A DNA stretch of 64,000 bases from Clostridiales bacterium (GTDB lineage Bacteria > Bacillota > Clostridia > TANB77 > CAG-508), in NCBI GenBank assembly GCA_019419955.1, contig JAHZIB010000003.1, positions 1-64,000 of the forward strand. Direction: 5' to 3'. Both the position numbers and the translations under genes were made by a program. Under the pieces are notes generated by a model. It was not told the DNA's origin. It ran no database searches and worked only from the letters and a program-made list of their open reading frames with translations. Shown here one piece after another: positions 33,756-42,734 of this stretch (its first letter is position 1; every line of letters begins with the position of its first letter).

Positions 33756-33800
33756 TATAGGAAAAATTGACTTTTTGCTTTAATTCTTAGTACTTGATTT
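33756..33800. repeat. family B repeat, partial copy
   Basis: TATAGGAAAAATTGACTTTT and the following TTAGTACTT match the first half of family B (31690, 55276). The structured second half is missing. Confidence 0.45.
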
Positions 33801-33815
33801 CTCCTATTCTAAAAA

Positions 33816-34460
33816 TTACTTGCTTTTAATAAAATGTAGAAAGCTTCTCTTAAATGCATTATTTTTTAAAAATACCTTACCAGACTCATTTAACTTTGAA
33901 GAGAATAAGTCTGGGTTTATTATGTAAGAACCAAACTCTGTTATGGATGTATAGAATGTTGGTATTTTTTTATAATTTGTATTTAATCCATTTAACACTA
34001 AATAATATTTATCATTATATAAATATAAAAGTATTTTCTCTGCTACTCTTGATGCATCAGATAAGTTATTTTTAGTTAAAAATTCAATAAAATAGCAGTA
34101 ATCATCAAAAGAGTTGAATTTATAGATAACATTTGTTGAAAGATTGGTTCTGTCTACTCTTTTGGCAATAGGTTTCTTTCGAGGAGTAGTATAAAGACAC
34201 TTTTTGAATGAATCAGTTGATGTTTTGGTAATGGTTAAAACGAAATCATTATCAGTCATTGCCAATGCTTCTATTTTAACTCTGCAATCTTTAGTTTTAA
34301 ATCCAACCTTTTCTTCTGCTTCTTCAAGTAGAAGAAAGAATAAATCTTGAGACTCTAACGAATTAGACATAAAGTCGTGAAAATTAATGTCTTTTTCCTC
34401 TAAATCTTCCATTGACAATGTTATTTTAATTTTATTTTCATTAAGCTTTTCAATTCTCAT
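33816..34460 (-). CDS. mecA: MecA-family adaptor protein
   Basis: MecA adaptors deliver substrates to the ClpC-ClpP protease. The N-terminal substrate-binding domain starts MRIEKLNENKIKITLSMEDL and includes EKDINFHDF and LLLEEAEEKVGF. The C-terminal ClpC-binding domain (about residues 110-214) has YKFNSFDDYCYFIEFLT, then LYLYNDKYYLVLNG and ITEFGSYI. Length of 214 residues is normal. GGAGG lies just before the ATG on the minus strand. It is a single gene, convergent with the M23 gene. Confidence 0.85.
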   Translation of the reverse strand: MRIEKLNENKIKITLSMEDLEEKDINFHDFMSNSLESQDLFFLLLEEAEEKVGFKTKDCRVKIEALAMTDNDFVLTITKTSTDSFKKCLYTTPRKKPIAKRVDRTNLSTNVIYKFNSFDDYCYFIEFLTKNNLSDASRVAEKILLYLYNDKYYLVLNGLNTNYKKIPTFYTSITEFGSYIINPDLFSSKLNESGKVFLKNNAFKRSFLHFIKSK

Positions 34461-34594
34461 TAAAAAATCCTCCGATAAAAATACTATTTATATTATTATA
34501 TTTTTTATGCTTTGAAATGGTAACTATAAATATATCATAAAAATCTTTAAAATGAAAGAGATTTAAACAAATTTATTGTAACATAATATTTAAT

Positions 34595-34637
34595 AAAAAT
34601 AAATAGAAAAAATTTCCTATAAATCTTGAAAAAAATT
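34595..34637. repeat. 43-bp perfect repeat, copy 1
   Basis: Bases 34595-34637 are identical to 36780-36822. Both copies lie upstream of genes on the plus strand, 2.2 kb apart. Key elements are ATAGAAAAAATTTCC and TATAAATCTTGAAAAAAATT. Confidence 0.85.
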
Positions 34638-34780
34638 AAATTTTACTATCTATTTCTGTAGAACATATTGATAAATAATATATTATATTATATAATCCAA
34701 TTACAAAATAACGATACAATATAAAAATATAATGGAAAGGAGGTTAATTTTATTATTTTTGAAAATTTAAGGAGGTTTTT

Positions 34781-36058
34781 ATGTTGAAAAAAAATGTTGC
34801 AAAAATTAGCTTAATATTACTTTTGATATTAGTAATATTATTTTATTCTGCTAGTTTTGTCCTTGCCAGAGACAATTATGCAATAGGAATTGCCACTGTT
34901 GATGACGAAGGTGGATTTCTATGGGATACCAAAAACAGTATATCCCAAGTAATAGGTGCTTATAGTAGAGCTGGATATAGAGTGTACGGAGTTGCAAATC
35001 CAGGAAAGCAACATTTGTGGGAACAACTATATGCTGATGTACAATGTTTCCTTTGCCATGGAAATAAAGATTGTGTTGTTACAGCAATTTCTGGAATTGT
35101 TGCTGGTTCAGATAGGACCTATGCTGGTAGAGAGTGTATAGGTACAGATTCTGTTCATTGGGATGCAGACACGATATTAGTTATTTATGGTTCATGCAAA
35201 GCAATGGGAGATAACGGTGTTGTAGACCAAAATAGTGTTGGGTTTAAGACAGCTGTTAGAGGTGCTCAAGTAGTAGTAGGATGGACGAGTGAAATTGGAG
35301 TAAGCAGCGTAGAAAATTGGACTATAAATTTCAATAATAGACTGGCTGATGGATATACACTTCAACAGGCTATGGACTATGCGAATAGTTTTACTTATAG
35401 AGACTCTCGAGCAAATGAAAATTCTTTAGGAATTCATCATTCTTGTCCAGATATGAAAATAGGCAAATATAGAAATTTTATTCAAGATGAAGTTAGACCA
35501 GAGGATAATTTGCTATTAAAATCAACTCAAAAAAGCAGAAACAATGAGGCAGTTACAGAACTTAATCAGGTATATAATATTATAAGAGAAACATATCCTC
35601 AATTCAATGAAAATAATTATGAAATCTCGAGTGGAGATGCAATTCTATTAGATATAAACACAAACCAAGAGATTAATACGAATTATGTAAATCTAAAATT
35701 AAAGCTAGGAGAATTCGAAACAAATTCTGGCTTTACAATAAAGTTAAATGATGGTATAGTAGAAGCAATTTATGACAATACAATCGATTTTAATACAGAA
35801 TCAAATCTTGTAAAAACAAAAATGACTACTAACTATGGAGAATATAACTCTGTAGAACTAAAAAACGATGCTGTTCAAAAAGTACTTTCTGCATATAAAA
35901 ATAATGTAAGTATAGATTCTTCAAAAGATGTAACTTCTGGATATTTTTATGATATAGAGACAGGAAAAAAATATTTAGAATTTTCTATTAGAAGTACTAT
36001 GGGTGATACCAATGAAGAATGTGCAGAAGCATATGATACTATACGATATGAAATTTAA
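34781..36058 (+). CDS. secreted caspase-like (clan CD/CHAT-like) protein
   Basis: A signal peptide (residues 1-30, ending SFVLA) precedes a domain of about 200 residues. A His motif (CFLCHGNKD, near residue 91) and a Cys motif (LVIYGSCKAMGD, near residue 138) have the spacing and context of clan CD cysteine peptidases (caspase, CHAT, gingipain-type). NWTINFNNRLADGYTLQQAMDYA afterwards matches the end of such domains. The C-terminal half (residues 240-425) is unrecognised and beta-rich. AAGGAGG precedes ATG 34781. Cleavage targets are unknown, but surface proteins are plausible. The family call rests on motifs only. Confidence 0.62.
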   Translation: MLKKNVAKISLILLLILVILFYSASFVLARDNYAIGIATVDDEGGFLWDTKNSISQVIGAYSRAGYRVYGVANPGKQHLWEQLYADVQCFLCHGNKDCVVTAISGIVAGSDRTYAGRECIGTDSVHWDADTILVIYGSCKAMGDNGVVDQNSVGFKTAVRGAQVVVGWTSEIGVSSVENWTINFNNRLADGYTLQQAMDYANSFTYRDSRANENSLGIHHSCPDMKIGKYRNFIQDEVRPEDNLLLKSTQKSRNNEAVTELNQVYNIIRETYPQFNENNYEISSGDAILLDINTNQEINTNYVNLKLKLGEFETNSGFTIKLNDGIVEAIYDNTIDFNTESNLVKTKMTTNYGEYNSVELKNDAVQKVLSAYKNNVSIDSSKDVTSGYFYDIETGKKYLEFSIRSTMGDTNEECAEAYDTIRYEI

Positions 36059-36084
36059 AATCTGCTATATGAAGGAGAAAATAT

Positions 36085-36567
36085 ATGAGTAAAAAAAGGT
36101 CTAAGATAATATTATTATTTTTAGCCATATTGATAGTTATACTTTTAATATCTTTAGTAGTTATATTTACAACAAGAGAAAAAATAGAAATTACTGGTAA
36201 CATAGCTAATATAAATTTGAATAGTTGTGAAAAAATTACGGTTTCCTACCTTAATTACACTAAAACATTAGACGATGAAATTACAAGAGAATTTTTAAAT
36301 CAATTAAGTAATTATGACTATCCTGTTATAAAGGGATATGCTTTGGTAGTTTCAGATGAATTCAAAATTGACTTTCAAAATGGTATAATAATTAATTTTG
36401 GGCAGTCGGGTACAGATGCAGAAGTATCTTTAAATGGTAATAGTATTATAATTACTAAATTACCAGAGAACATATTAAATACCATAAGAGACATTTTTAA
36501 CCAGCATAATTATGAAACAAATGAGATAAATGTAAAATTGAAGAAAAATTTAATAGATATTGGATAA
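36085..36567 (+). CDS. membrane-anchored hypothetical protein
   Basis: 160 residues with one N-terminal membrane helix (IILLFLAILIVILLISLVVIF) and a small extracytoplasmic domain of unrecognised type (KITVSYLNYTKTLDDEI, INFGQSGTDAEVSLNGNSI). AAGGAG precedes the ATG. It starts 26 bases after the caspase-like gene and they share a transcript up to the hairpin at 36582. It could be a partner or inhibitor of that protein, judged only from position. Confidence 0.55.
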   Translation: MSKKRSKIILLFLAILIVILLISLVVIFTTREKIEITGNIANINLNSCEKITVSYLNYTKTLDDEITREFLNQLSNYDYPVIKGYALVVSDEFKIDFQNGIIINFGQSGTDAEVSLNGNSIIITKLPENILNTIRDIFNQHNYETNEINVKLKKNLIDIG

Positions 36568-36581
36568 AATCTTGCTTTGAT

Positions 36582-36621
36582 ATCGAGCTAGATAGTTTAG
36601 AACTAAACTGTCTGGCTCGAT
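36582..36621 (+). terminator. hairpin after the caspase-like pair
   Basis: ATCGAGCTAGATAGTTTAG (36582-36600) pairs with CTAAACTGTCTGGCTCGAT (36603-36621) with one or two non-Watson-Crick pairs. The T tract is poor. Confidence 0.6.
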
Positions 36622-36632
36622 GTCTATTATTG

Positions 36633-36822
36633 CATAGAAAAATTCACTTGAAATTTCCAGAGCAACAGGGTTAGGCTATCTTGGGATGTCCAAGCAAAGC
36701 AAGGATATGTATTTCGCCGTTATTACAGAGACTGATACTGCGAAAGGCCTTTCTTCCATCTATGTAAAAAAGACGCATCAAAAATAAATAGAAAAAATTT
36801 CCTATAAATCTTGAAAAAAATT
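36633..36822. repeat. diverged family B repeat and 43-bp repeat copy 2
   Basis: CATAGAAAAATTCACTTGAA, GGTTAGGCTATCTTGGGATG and a GTCC..GGAT hairpin over AAGCAAAGCA follow the order of family B, as at 31690 and 55435. Bases 36780-36822 are the second copy of the 43-bp perfect repeat at 34595. Confidence 0.6.
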
Positions 36823-36888
36823 GCTTTACAGGATATAATAATTAAGTATAAAAATGTAATAAACGCAAAAGAGGAGGATATAATAAAT

Positions 36889-37146
36889 ATGGCAACAAGA
36901 GAAAAAAATGTATGGATACTTATTTTGTTTATTTTATGTGGAATTGTTGTAGGAGGTTTGCTTGGAGAGCTTGCATCACAAGTTGACTTTTTATGGTGGT
37001 TATCATATGGAGAAGAGTTTGGAATATCAGACCCAATCACTTTAGACCTACAAGTTATAACGCTAACTTTTGGCTTGATGTTTAAAATAAACATTGCCAG
37101 CATTATTGGCATGATACTTGCTATATTTATTTATAGGAAAATTTAA
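36889..37146 (+). CDS. DUF4321 membrane protein
   Basis: 85 residues with two membrane helices (WILILFILCGIVVGGLLGELA and INIASIIGMILAIFIYRKI, each about 20 residues) and a middle segment ending ITLDLQVITLTFGLMFK. This matches DUF4321, a family regularly found just upstream of radC/mreB in Clostridia. GAGGAGG precedes ATG 36889. The open frame reaches back to 36811 without a site. Function unknown, probably linked to cell elongation by its neighbours. Confidence 0.75.
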   Translation: MATREKNVWILILFILCGIVVGGLLGELASQVDFLWWLSYGEEFGISDPITLDLQVITLTFGLMFKINIASIIGMILAIFIYRKI

Positions 37147-37187
37147 TTTATTTTTTGATATAGGGGGCAAAAGAAAGGAATGATATA

Positions 37188-37881
37188 ATGAAAATGAAGG
37201 AGCTTCCTATGTCTGAAAGACCATATGAAAAATTAGAAATGTATGGGGAAGAAAAATTATCAAATTCAGAATTATTGGCTATAATAATAAAAAGTGGAAC
37301 AAAAGAAGAAACAAGTGTAAGTTTAGCACAGAGAATTTTGTCATTAGAGAAAAATGGAGAAAATAACCTAAAATTTTTGCGAAATATATCTATGAAAGAA
37401 TTTATGAGTATAAAGGGGATCGGAAAAGTTAAGGCAATACAGCTTAGAGCACTTTGCGAACTTACAAAAAGGATGTCCACTCCTATAAATACTAATCAAA
37501 TACAAATTAATTCACCAAAAGATGTAGCAGAGTTACTAACAGATGAAATGAAATATGAGAAAAAAGAAAGAGTAAAAGCTATAATTCTTAATTCTAAAAA
37601 TGTAATAATCAAAATTGCAGATATTTGTGTAGGAGGCACAAATTCAGCAATTTTAAGGCCAAGAGATGTATTACATGAAATAATCAAATTAGGAGAACCA
37701 AAGATAATTTTAGTACATAATCATCCAAGTCGGAGATCCAACACCTAGCAAGGCAGATTTTGATTTTACAGAAAGACTGGTACAAGCAGCTGGTATTGTA
37801 GGAGTAGAGCTCTTAGACCATATTATTGTTGCAGAAAAAGGGTATAGTAGTATTTTTTATTTGAGAGGTTTAAAAAAATAA
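37188..37881 (+). CDS. radC: RadC-family JAMM protein, +1 frameshift at CGG
   Basis: The N-terminal helix-hairpin-helix part ([32 protein letters not shown]) is followed by a JAMM/MPN+ domain ([32 protein letters not shown]). The zinc motif HNHPS is interrupted by CGG at 37731, and the zero frame stops at 37748. Skipping the C gives [20 protein letters not shown] and the normal end [18 protein letters not shown] to 37881, 230 residues. So the zinc-binding Asp is reached only after a +1 shift. RadC function is still debated (DNA repair has been questioned). The place before mreB is typical for Firmicutes. Confidence 0.88.
37731..37734 (+). other. CGG +1 recoding site 4 (RadC JAMM motif)
   Basis: The context is AGT-CGG-A. 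Skipping C gives GGA, the glycine of the invariant HNHPSG motif, and restores the last 50 residues of RadC. Confidence 0.78.
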
Positions 37882-37998
37882 AATTTTTTTGGGTGATTTG
37901 TATACAAAACTTAGACTAGAACTAGAGAACATAATTTTTTTATACTAAGAAAAAAATATTAAAGTTTTCAAGCATAAAATGAAAGGAATGAAATTTTT

Positions 37999-39030
37999 AT
38001 GAAATTATTTGGGTTAGGTTCAAAGGATATAGGAATTGACTTAGGAACTGCTAATATTTTAGTTACATTAAAAGGAAAGGGAATAGTTTTAAATGAACCA
38101 TCTGTTGTGGCAATAGATAGAAAAAACCAGAAGATAATTGCTACAGGACATGAGGCAAAAGAAATGCTAGGTAGGACACCAGCACAGATAAAGGCAATAA
38201 GACCAATGAAAGACGGCGTTATAGCAGACTTTACTGCAACTCAACTATTATTAAAAAATATATTGTATAAAATATCTTCTAGATATAATGCTAATAAACC
38301 AAGAGTAGTAGTAGGGGTTCCATCAGGAATTACGGAAGTGGAAGAAAGGGCTGTTGAAGAGGCAATATTGCAAGCAGGAGCTAGAGAAGTGTATTTGATA
38401 GAAGAGCCTATGGCAGCAGCTATTGGAGCTAATTTAGATGTTGCTGAGCCTAGTGGCAATATTATTGTAGATATAGGTGGAGGGACTACTGAAGTGGCAG
38501 TCATTTCTTTAGGAGGAGTAGTTGTAAGCAATTCAATTAGAGTTGCTGGAGATGACCTTGATGAAGAGATAGTAAACTTTATAAAAAGAGAAATGAATCT
38601 TGCAATTGGGGATACCACAGCTGAACAGGTAAAGAAAGAAATTGGATGTGCTATGCCACTTTTAACAGAGCTTAGTATGGAAATTAGTGGTAGAGATTTA
38701 ACTACAGGATTACCTGAAACAAAAACAATAAATTCTACTCAAGTGGAAGAGGCAATCCGTGATTCTATAGAAAGAATTGTAGAAATAATAAAGCAAACGC
38801 TAGAAAGAACGCCACCTGAGTTATCATCGGATATTATGGAAAAAGGAATTGTTCTTTCTGGTGGAGGAGCTTTAATTAAAAATTTGGATAAATTAATTGC
38901 TGAAAGGACAGAAATGCCAGTATATGTTTCAGAAGACCCACTTGAATGTGTTGTAAAAGGAACAGGGAAAACTCTGGAAGACCTTGAAAGGCTAAAAACA
39001 GTATTAATTAATTCAAGAAGAAGGAAGTAA
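37999..39030 (+). CDS. mreB: rod shape-determining actin homologue MreB
   Basis: MreB polymerises under the membrane and guides the elongasome. The 343-residue protein has the actin-fold phosphate loops (KDIGIDLGTANILVTLKGKG and IVDIGGGTTEVAVISLGGVV, each about 20 residues) and the adenosine motif GIVLSGGGALIKNLD. AAAGGAATG precedes ATG 37999. It starts 117 bases after radC and is followed by mreC, mreD, mrdA and minC in the classical order. Confidence 0.97.
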   Translation: MKLFGLGSKDIGIDLGTANILVTLKGKGIVLNEPSVVAIDRKNQKIIATGHEAKEMLGRTPAQIKAIRPMKDGVIADFTATQLLLKNILYKISSRYNANKPRVVVGVPSGITEVEERAVEEAILQAGAREVYLIEEPMAAAIGANLDVAEPSGNIIVDIGGGTTEVAVISLGGVVVSNSIRVAGDDLDEEIVNFIKREMNLAIGDTTAEQVKKEIGCAMPLLTELSMEISGRDLTTGLPETKTINSTQVEEAIRDSIERIVEIIKQTLERTPPELSSDIMEKGIVLSGGGALIKNLDKLIAERTEMPVYVSEDPLECVVKGTGKTLEDLERLKTVLINSRRRK

Positions 39031-39052
39031 TAAAAAAAGGAATGGTTTGTAA

Positions 39053-39877
39053 ATGTATAAAAATAAAAAGAGGGGAATTGTCGGCATAGTAATAACTGTA
39101 ATTATATTAATATTATTGGTTGTATTTACCAATAGTAATGCAAATCAGATGTCATATATCGAAAATATATGCAATGTTTTTGTTATGCCAGTACAAAAAG
39201 GATTTACTTATTTAAAAAATAAGTTGTCTGGAAATGAGACTTTTTTTGCGGATATGGATACTTTACAGACGGAAAATGAAGAATTGAAAAAGCGAAATAG
39301 TGAACTAGAACAATCACTTAGAGAATTGGAGATTATAAAAGCGGAAAATGAAACACTTAAGGAATATGTAAATTTAAAAGATAAATATAAAGACTATAAT
39401 ACTTTACCAGCAGATGTTATAAACAGAGATATTAGCAATTATAGCAGTACAATTATTATAAATGTTGGCGCTAATGATGGTATAAAGGAAAACATGACAG
39501 TAATAGCAGATAGTGGATTAGTAGGACACGTTATTTCTGTTACTGATGATACTGCACAAGTTCAAACAATAGTAGATACAGCCTCAGCAGTAACTAGCAC
39601 TATAAGTACTACAGAAGATACCATAGTAGTACAAGGAACTTTGGATGATAAAACAACATTGAGGGCGACATTTATTCCTACTGATGCAGTGGTTTTAGAA
39701 GGGGACAGTATAGAGACTTCAGGGATTGGAGGAATTTACCCAAAGGGAATTCATATAGGTACAATTAGGCAGGTTGTAAATACAAGTAATATAACAGATA
39801 GATATGCTATAGTAGATACGGCTGTTAATTTTACGAAGCTGAATACGGTGCTTGTTATAACAAATAGTGCTGGTTGA
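39053..39877 (+). CDS. mreC: rod shape-determining protein MreC
   Basis: MreC is a bitopic membrane scaffold of the elongasome. The 274-residue protein has one N-terminal helix (GIVGIVITVIILILLVVF), a coiled coil (residues ~65-105, LQTENEELKKRNSELEQSLR) and the beta-barrel core (NRDISNYSSTIIINVGANDG, VIADSGLVGHVISV, ETSGIGGIYPKGIHIGTI). AAAGGAATGG precedes ATG 39053, 22 bases after mreB. Confidence 0.93.
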   Translation: MYKNKKRGIVGIVITVIILILLVVFTNSNANQMSYIENICNVFVMPVQKGFTYLKNKLSGNETFFADMDTLQTENEELKKRNSELEQSLRELEIIKAENETLKEYVNLKDKYKDYNTLPADVINRDISNYSSTIIINVGANDGIKENMTVIADSGLVGHVISVTDDTAQVQTIVDTASAVTSTISTTEDTIVVQGTLDDKTTLRATFIPTDAVVLEGDSIETSGIGGIYPKGIHIGTIRQVVNTSNITDRYAIVDTAVNFTKLNTVLVITNSAG

Positions 39878-40040
39878 CAAAGAATTATAATTTTATCTGC
39901 GTTAAACTTCGTATCAGAAGTCTTCAATGTGCAACAAGCACACATCCGGCTTCTTCACTTGTTTGCCTTGCTAAAATTTAATTCTTTGCTAACCAGAAAG
40001 AAACGAAGAATTACAATTTTATCTGTGTTTAATTTTATGA
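39870..40040. repeat. dispersed intergenic repeat, family C copy 2, inside the mre operon
   Basis: The mreC-mreD spacer is unusually long. It holds GTTGACAAAGAATTATAATTTT-like sequence, a hairpin ATGTGC-AACAA-GCACAT (39928-39944 area) and AAAATTTAATTCTTTGCTAA. The same blocks in the same order are at 22905-23080. An internal near-repeat of ACAATTTTATCTG follows at about 40013. Confidence 0.5.
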
Positions 40041-40066
40041 AATTGATTTAAGAAGGAGTGAAAAGT

Positions 40067-40600
40067 TTGAAGAAAGTTTTAGCAATAGTTTTATTAATGG
40101 TTTCATTTTTCGTAATATATTTTTTGCAAGCAAACTTTTTCACTTGGTTTACAATAATGGGAGTGCAGCCAAACTTATTTATAATATTTGTGTTGTTTAT
40201 AGGACTTTTTGCAGGCAAAAAAATAGGTGTTATTTTAGGAATATTATTTGGATTTTATATTGACCTTATAATAGGAAGGCAAATTGGAATATCAGGAATA
40301 ATGTTTGGACTTATTGGACTTATTGGAGAGTATTTGGATAAAAATTTTTCAAAAGAGAGTAGATTAACAATTATGCTAATGATTACGGGGAGCACAGCAA
40401 TATATGAAATAGGGTGCTATGCTTTTAATGTAATTACTTTAAATATGAATATAGAGATATTAAGTTTTGTAAAGATTTTAGTAATTGAAATAATATATAA
40501 TTTATTAATAACAATTATAATTTATCCTCTAATACAAAGATTGGGACACAGCTTGGAAGGAGTATTTAAAACTAGAAATATACTTACTAGATATTTTTAA
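40067..40600 (+). CDS. mreD: rod shape-determining protein MreD
   Basis: MreD is a polytopic elongasome subunit. The 177-residue protein has five or six membrane helices (KVLAIVLLMVSFFVIYFL, IFVLFIGLFAGKKIGVILGI) and the typical GFYIDLIIGRQIGISG motif of MreD/RodZ-associated proteins. AGAAGGAG is 8 bases from TTG 40067 (MKKVLAIVLL), which I prefer to the GTG at 40058 that lies inside the site. Confidence 0.9.
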   Translation: MKKVLAIVLLMVSFFVIYFLQANFFTWFTIMGVQPNLFIIFVLFIGLFAGKKIGVILGILFGFYIDLIIGRQIGISGIMFGLIGLIGEYLDKNFSKESRLTIMLMITGSTAIYEIGCYAFNVITLNMNIEILSFVKILVIEIIYNLLITIIIYPLIQRLGHSLEGVFKTRNILTRYF

Positions 40601-40617
40601 AGACAGGTGGTGAAAAA

Positions 40618-42693
40618 TTGGGTAAAATAAAGGAATTGAGTGGTAGAATAAGATATAATATAGTAACAACTATAATATATATATTAGGAATTATTTTGTT
40701 AATTCAATTGTTTAATTTACAGATTATACATGGAGCAGAATATAGGGAAACGTCGAATTCTAGGCTAACAAGAGAAACGATAGTAAAAGCAGCAAGAGGT
40801 TCTATTAAAGATAGAAGTGGTGTTGATTTGGTATCAACAGATACTGGGTATAGTGTGGAAATTTACAACACTAAGGTCGACGAGGCTGGATTAAATTCAG
40901 CAATAGAAAAATTTATCAACATTTTGGAAAAAAATGAAGATGAATTTCTAGATAACCTTCCTATAAAAGTAAACCCATTTGAATTCACCTATAAGAGTGA
41001 AGACGAACAAAAAAATTGGAAGAAAAATTATGAAATGGACGAGAATTATACAGCAGAGCAAGCGTTTTATCATTTAAAGGAAGAGTACGAGATTACTACA
41101 GATGATGTAGAACTAGCAAGAAAGATTATGGCAGTAAGATATGAGATAAATAGAACTGGTTATAGTACAACTAAATCAGCAATTATAGCGAAAGATATAA
41201 GTAGCACATCAGCAGTGCAAATAAAAGAGCAAAATGCAAGTCTTGCAGGAATGAATGTTATAACAGAACCAATTGTTTCATATACATCTGGAAATTTAGC
41301 TTCACATGTTTTGGGGTATGTTGGACCAATCGATGAACAAGAATATGAATCCAGAAAAGATACATATAGAAATGATGATATAATAGGAAAGTCAGGAATT
41401 CAATATGTATTTGAAAAATATTTAAAAGGTACGGATGGCGTAAAACAGGTTGATATGACAGTAGACGGAGCTATTACCAGTGAGTATATATCAGAAGAAG
41501 CTGTATCAGGCTCAGATGTTGTTTTGACAATAGATGCAAATTTACAAAAGGTGGCAGAAGAAGCACTACAAAAAAATATTGAAAATATTGCTTCTGGAAA
41601 ATATGGAGAAAAACATGACACTAAAGCAGGAGCTGTAGTAGTTATGAATGTTCATACAGGAGAAGTTTTGGCAATGGCAAGTTATCCAGACTACAACCCA
41701 GAAAGGTATTCTGAAGAGTATTCAAATGATGATACAGGAAAATATACTAACAGAGCAATTTCTGGAGCATATCCTCCAGGTTCTACATTCAAAATGGCTG
41801 TTGCTACAGCGGCACTTGAAGAAGGTGTTATTACTCCAACAAGTAGAGTCAATGATACAGGAGTTTATCCGTATGGACATCATCCAGTTTGTTGGTATTA
41901 TACAAATTATAGAACTGGTCACGGATATTTAAATGTTACGCAAGCCTTGAAATATTCATGTAATTACTTCTTTTATGAAATGGGTTATAGGTTAGGAATC
42001 GATAAGATTACAGATTATGCTAGCAGGTATGGTTTGGGTAAGAGAACGGGAATAGAACTTGAAGGCGAAGCACAAGGAAATGTTGCAAAAGAAGCAAATG
42101 CTACAGAACAAGGGCTACAATGGTATTTGTCAGATACCCTTTCAGCAGCTATAGGACAAAGTTATAATAATTTTACACCAATACAAATGGCGAGATATAT
42201 AAGTATGATTGCTAATGGTGGGCATAATGTAGATGTTAGTATTATTAGCTCAATCATTAATCCAGATGGTTCAGAAGTTCCAAATGAAGAAATTGAAAAG
42301 TATGTTAAAGATACAATAGGGGCTGAAAATGAGGTTAAAGAAGATTTAAAAATTTCTGAAGAAAACTTAGATGCAATAAAACGAGGAATGAGAGGAGTCA
42401 CAAGTGAAGCTGGAGGAACAGCAGCTTCGTATTTCTCAGATTTAGATATGGTCATAGGAGGTAAGACAGGCTCTGCAGAAAGCTCTGTCGAAGGTCAAGC
42501 ACATTCATGGTTTGCAGGTTTTGCCCCATATAACAACCCAGAAATTGCAGTAGCTGTGGTTGTAGAAAATGGAAACAGTGGAGGATATACAGCTGAAACT
42601 GCAAAAAAAATAATAGAAGAATATTTTGGAATGAATTCTGAAAAAGTTGTAGAAGATAAAACAGCTACTTCAAGTGTAGAAAGTGTTAGGTAA
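40618..42693 (+). CDS. mrdA: penicillin-binding protein 2 (elongasome transpeptidase)
   Basis: This class B PBP cross-links new peptidoglycan in the side wall. One N-terminal membrane helix (residues ~18-38) is followed by a pedestal domain with RGSIKDRSGVDLVSTDTGYS and the transpeptidase domain. Catalytic SxxK is STFK (PPGSTFKMAVATAA, near residue 390), SxN is SCN (LKYSCNYFFYEMG) and KTG lies in GGKTGSAE (near residue 614). Length is 691 residues. TTG 40618 has AGGTGGTG before it and follows mreD by 17 bases. Confidence 0.94.
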   Translation: MGKIKELSGRIRYNIVTTIIYILGIILLIQLFNLQIIHGAEYRETSNSRLTRETIVKAARGSIKDRSGVDLVSTDTGYSVEIYNTKVDEAGLNSAIEKFINILEKNEDEFLDNLPIKVNPFEFTYKSEDEQKNWKKNYEMDENYTAEQAFYHLKEEYEITTDDVELARKIMAVRYEINRTGYSTTKSAIIAKDISSTSAVQIKEQNASLAGMNVITEPIVSYTSGNLASHVLGYVGPIDEQEYESRKDTYRNDDIIGKSGIQYVFEKYLKGTDGVKQVDMTVDGAITSEYISEEAVSGSDVVLTIDANLQKVAEEALQKNIENIASGKYGEKHDTKAGAVVVMNVHTGEVLAMASYPDYNPERYSEEYSNDDTGKYTNRAISGAYPPGSTFKMAVATAALEEGVITPTSRVNDTGVYPYGHHPVCWYYTNYRTGHGYLNVTQALKYSCNYFFYEMGYRLGIDKITDYASRYGLGKRTGIELEGEAQGNVAKEANATEQGLQWYLSDTLSAAIGQSYNNFTPIQMARYISMIANGGHNVDVSIISSIINPDGSEVPNEEIEKYVKDTIGAENEVKEDLKISEENLDAIKRGMRGVTSEAGGTAASYFSDLDMVIGGKTGSAESSVEGQAHSWFAGFAPYNNPEIAVAVVVENGNSGGYTAETAKKIIEEYFGMNSEKVVEDKTATSSVESVR

Positions 42694-42734
42694 AAAAAGA
42701 TAATAAAAAATACTATAATGAGGGGGCGCTGGTT

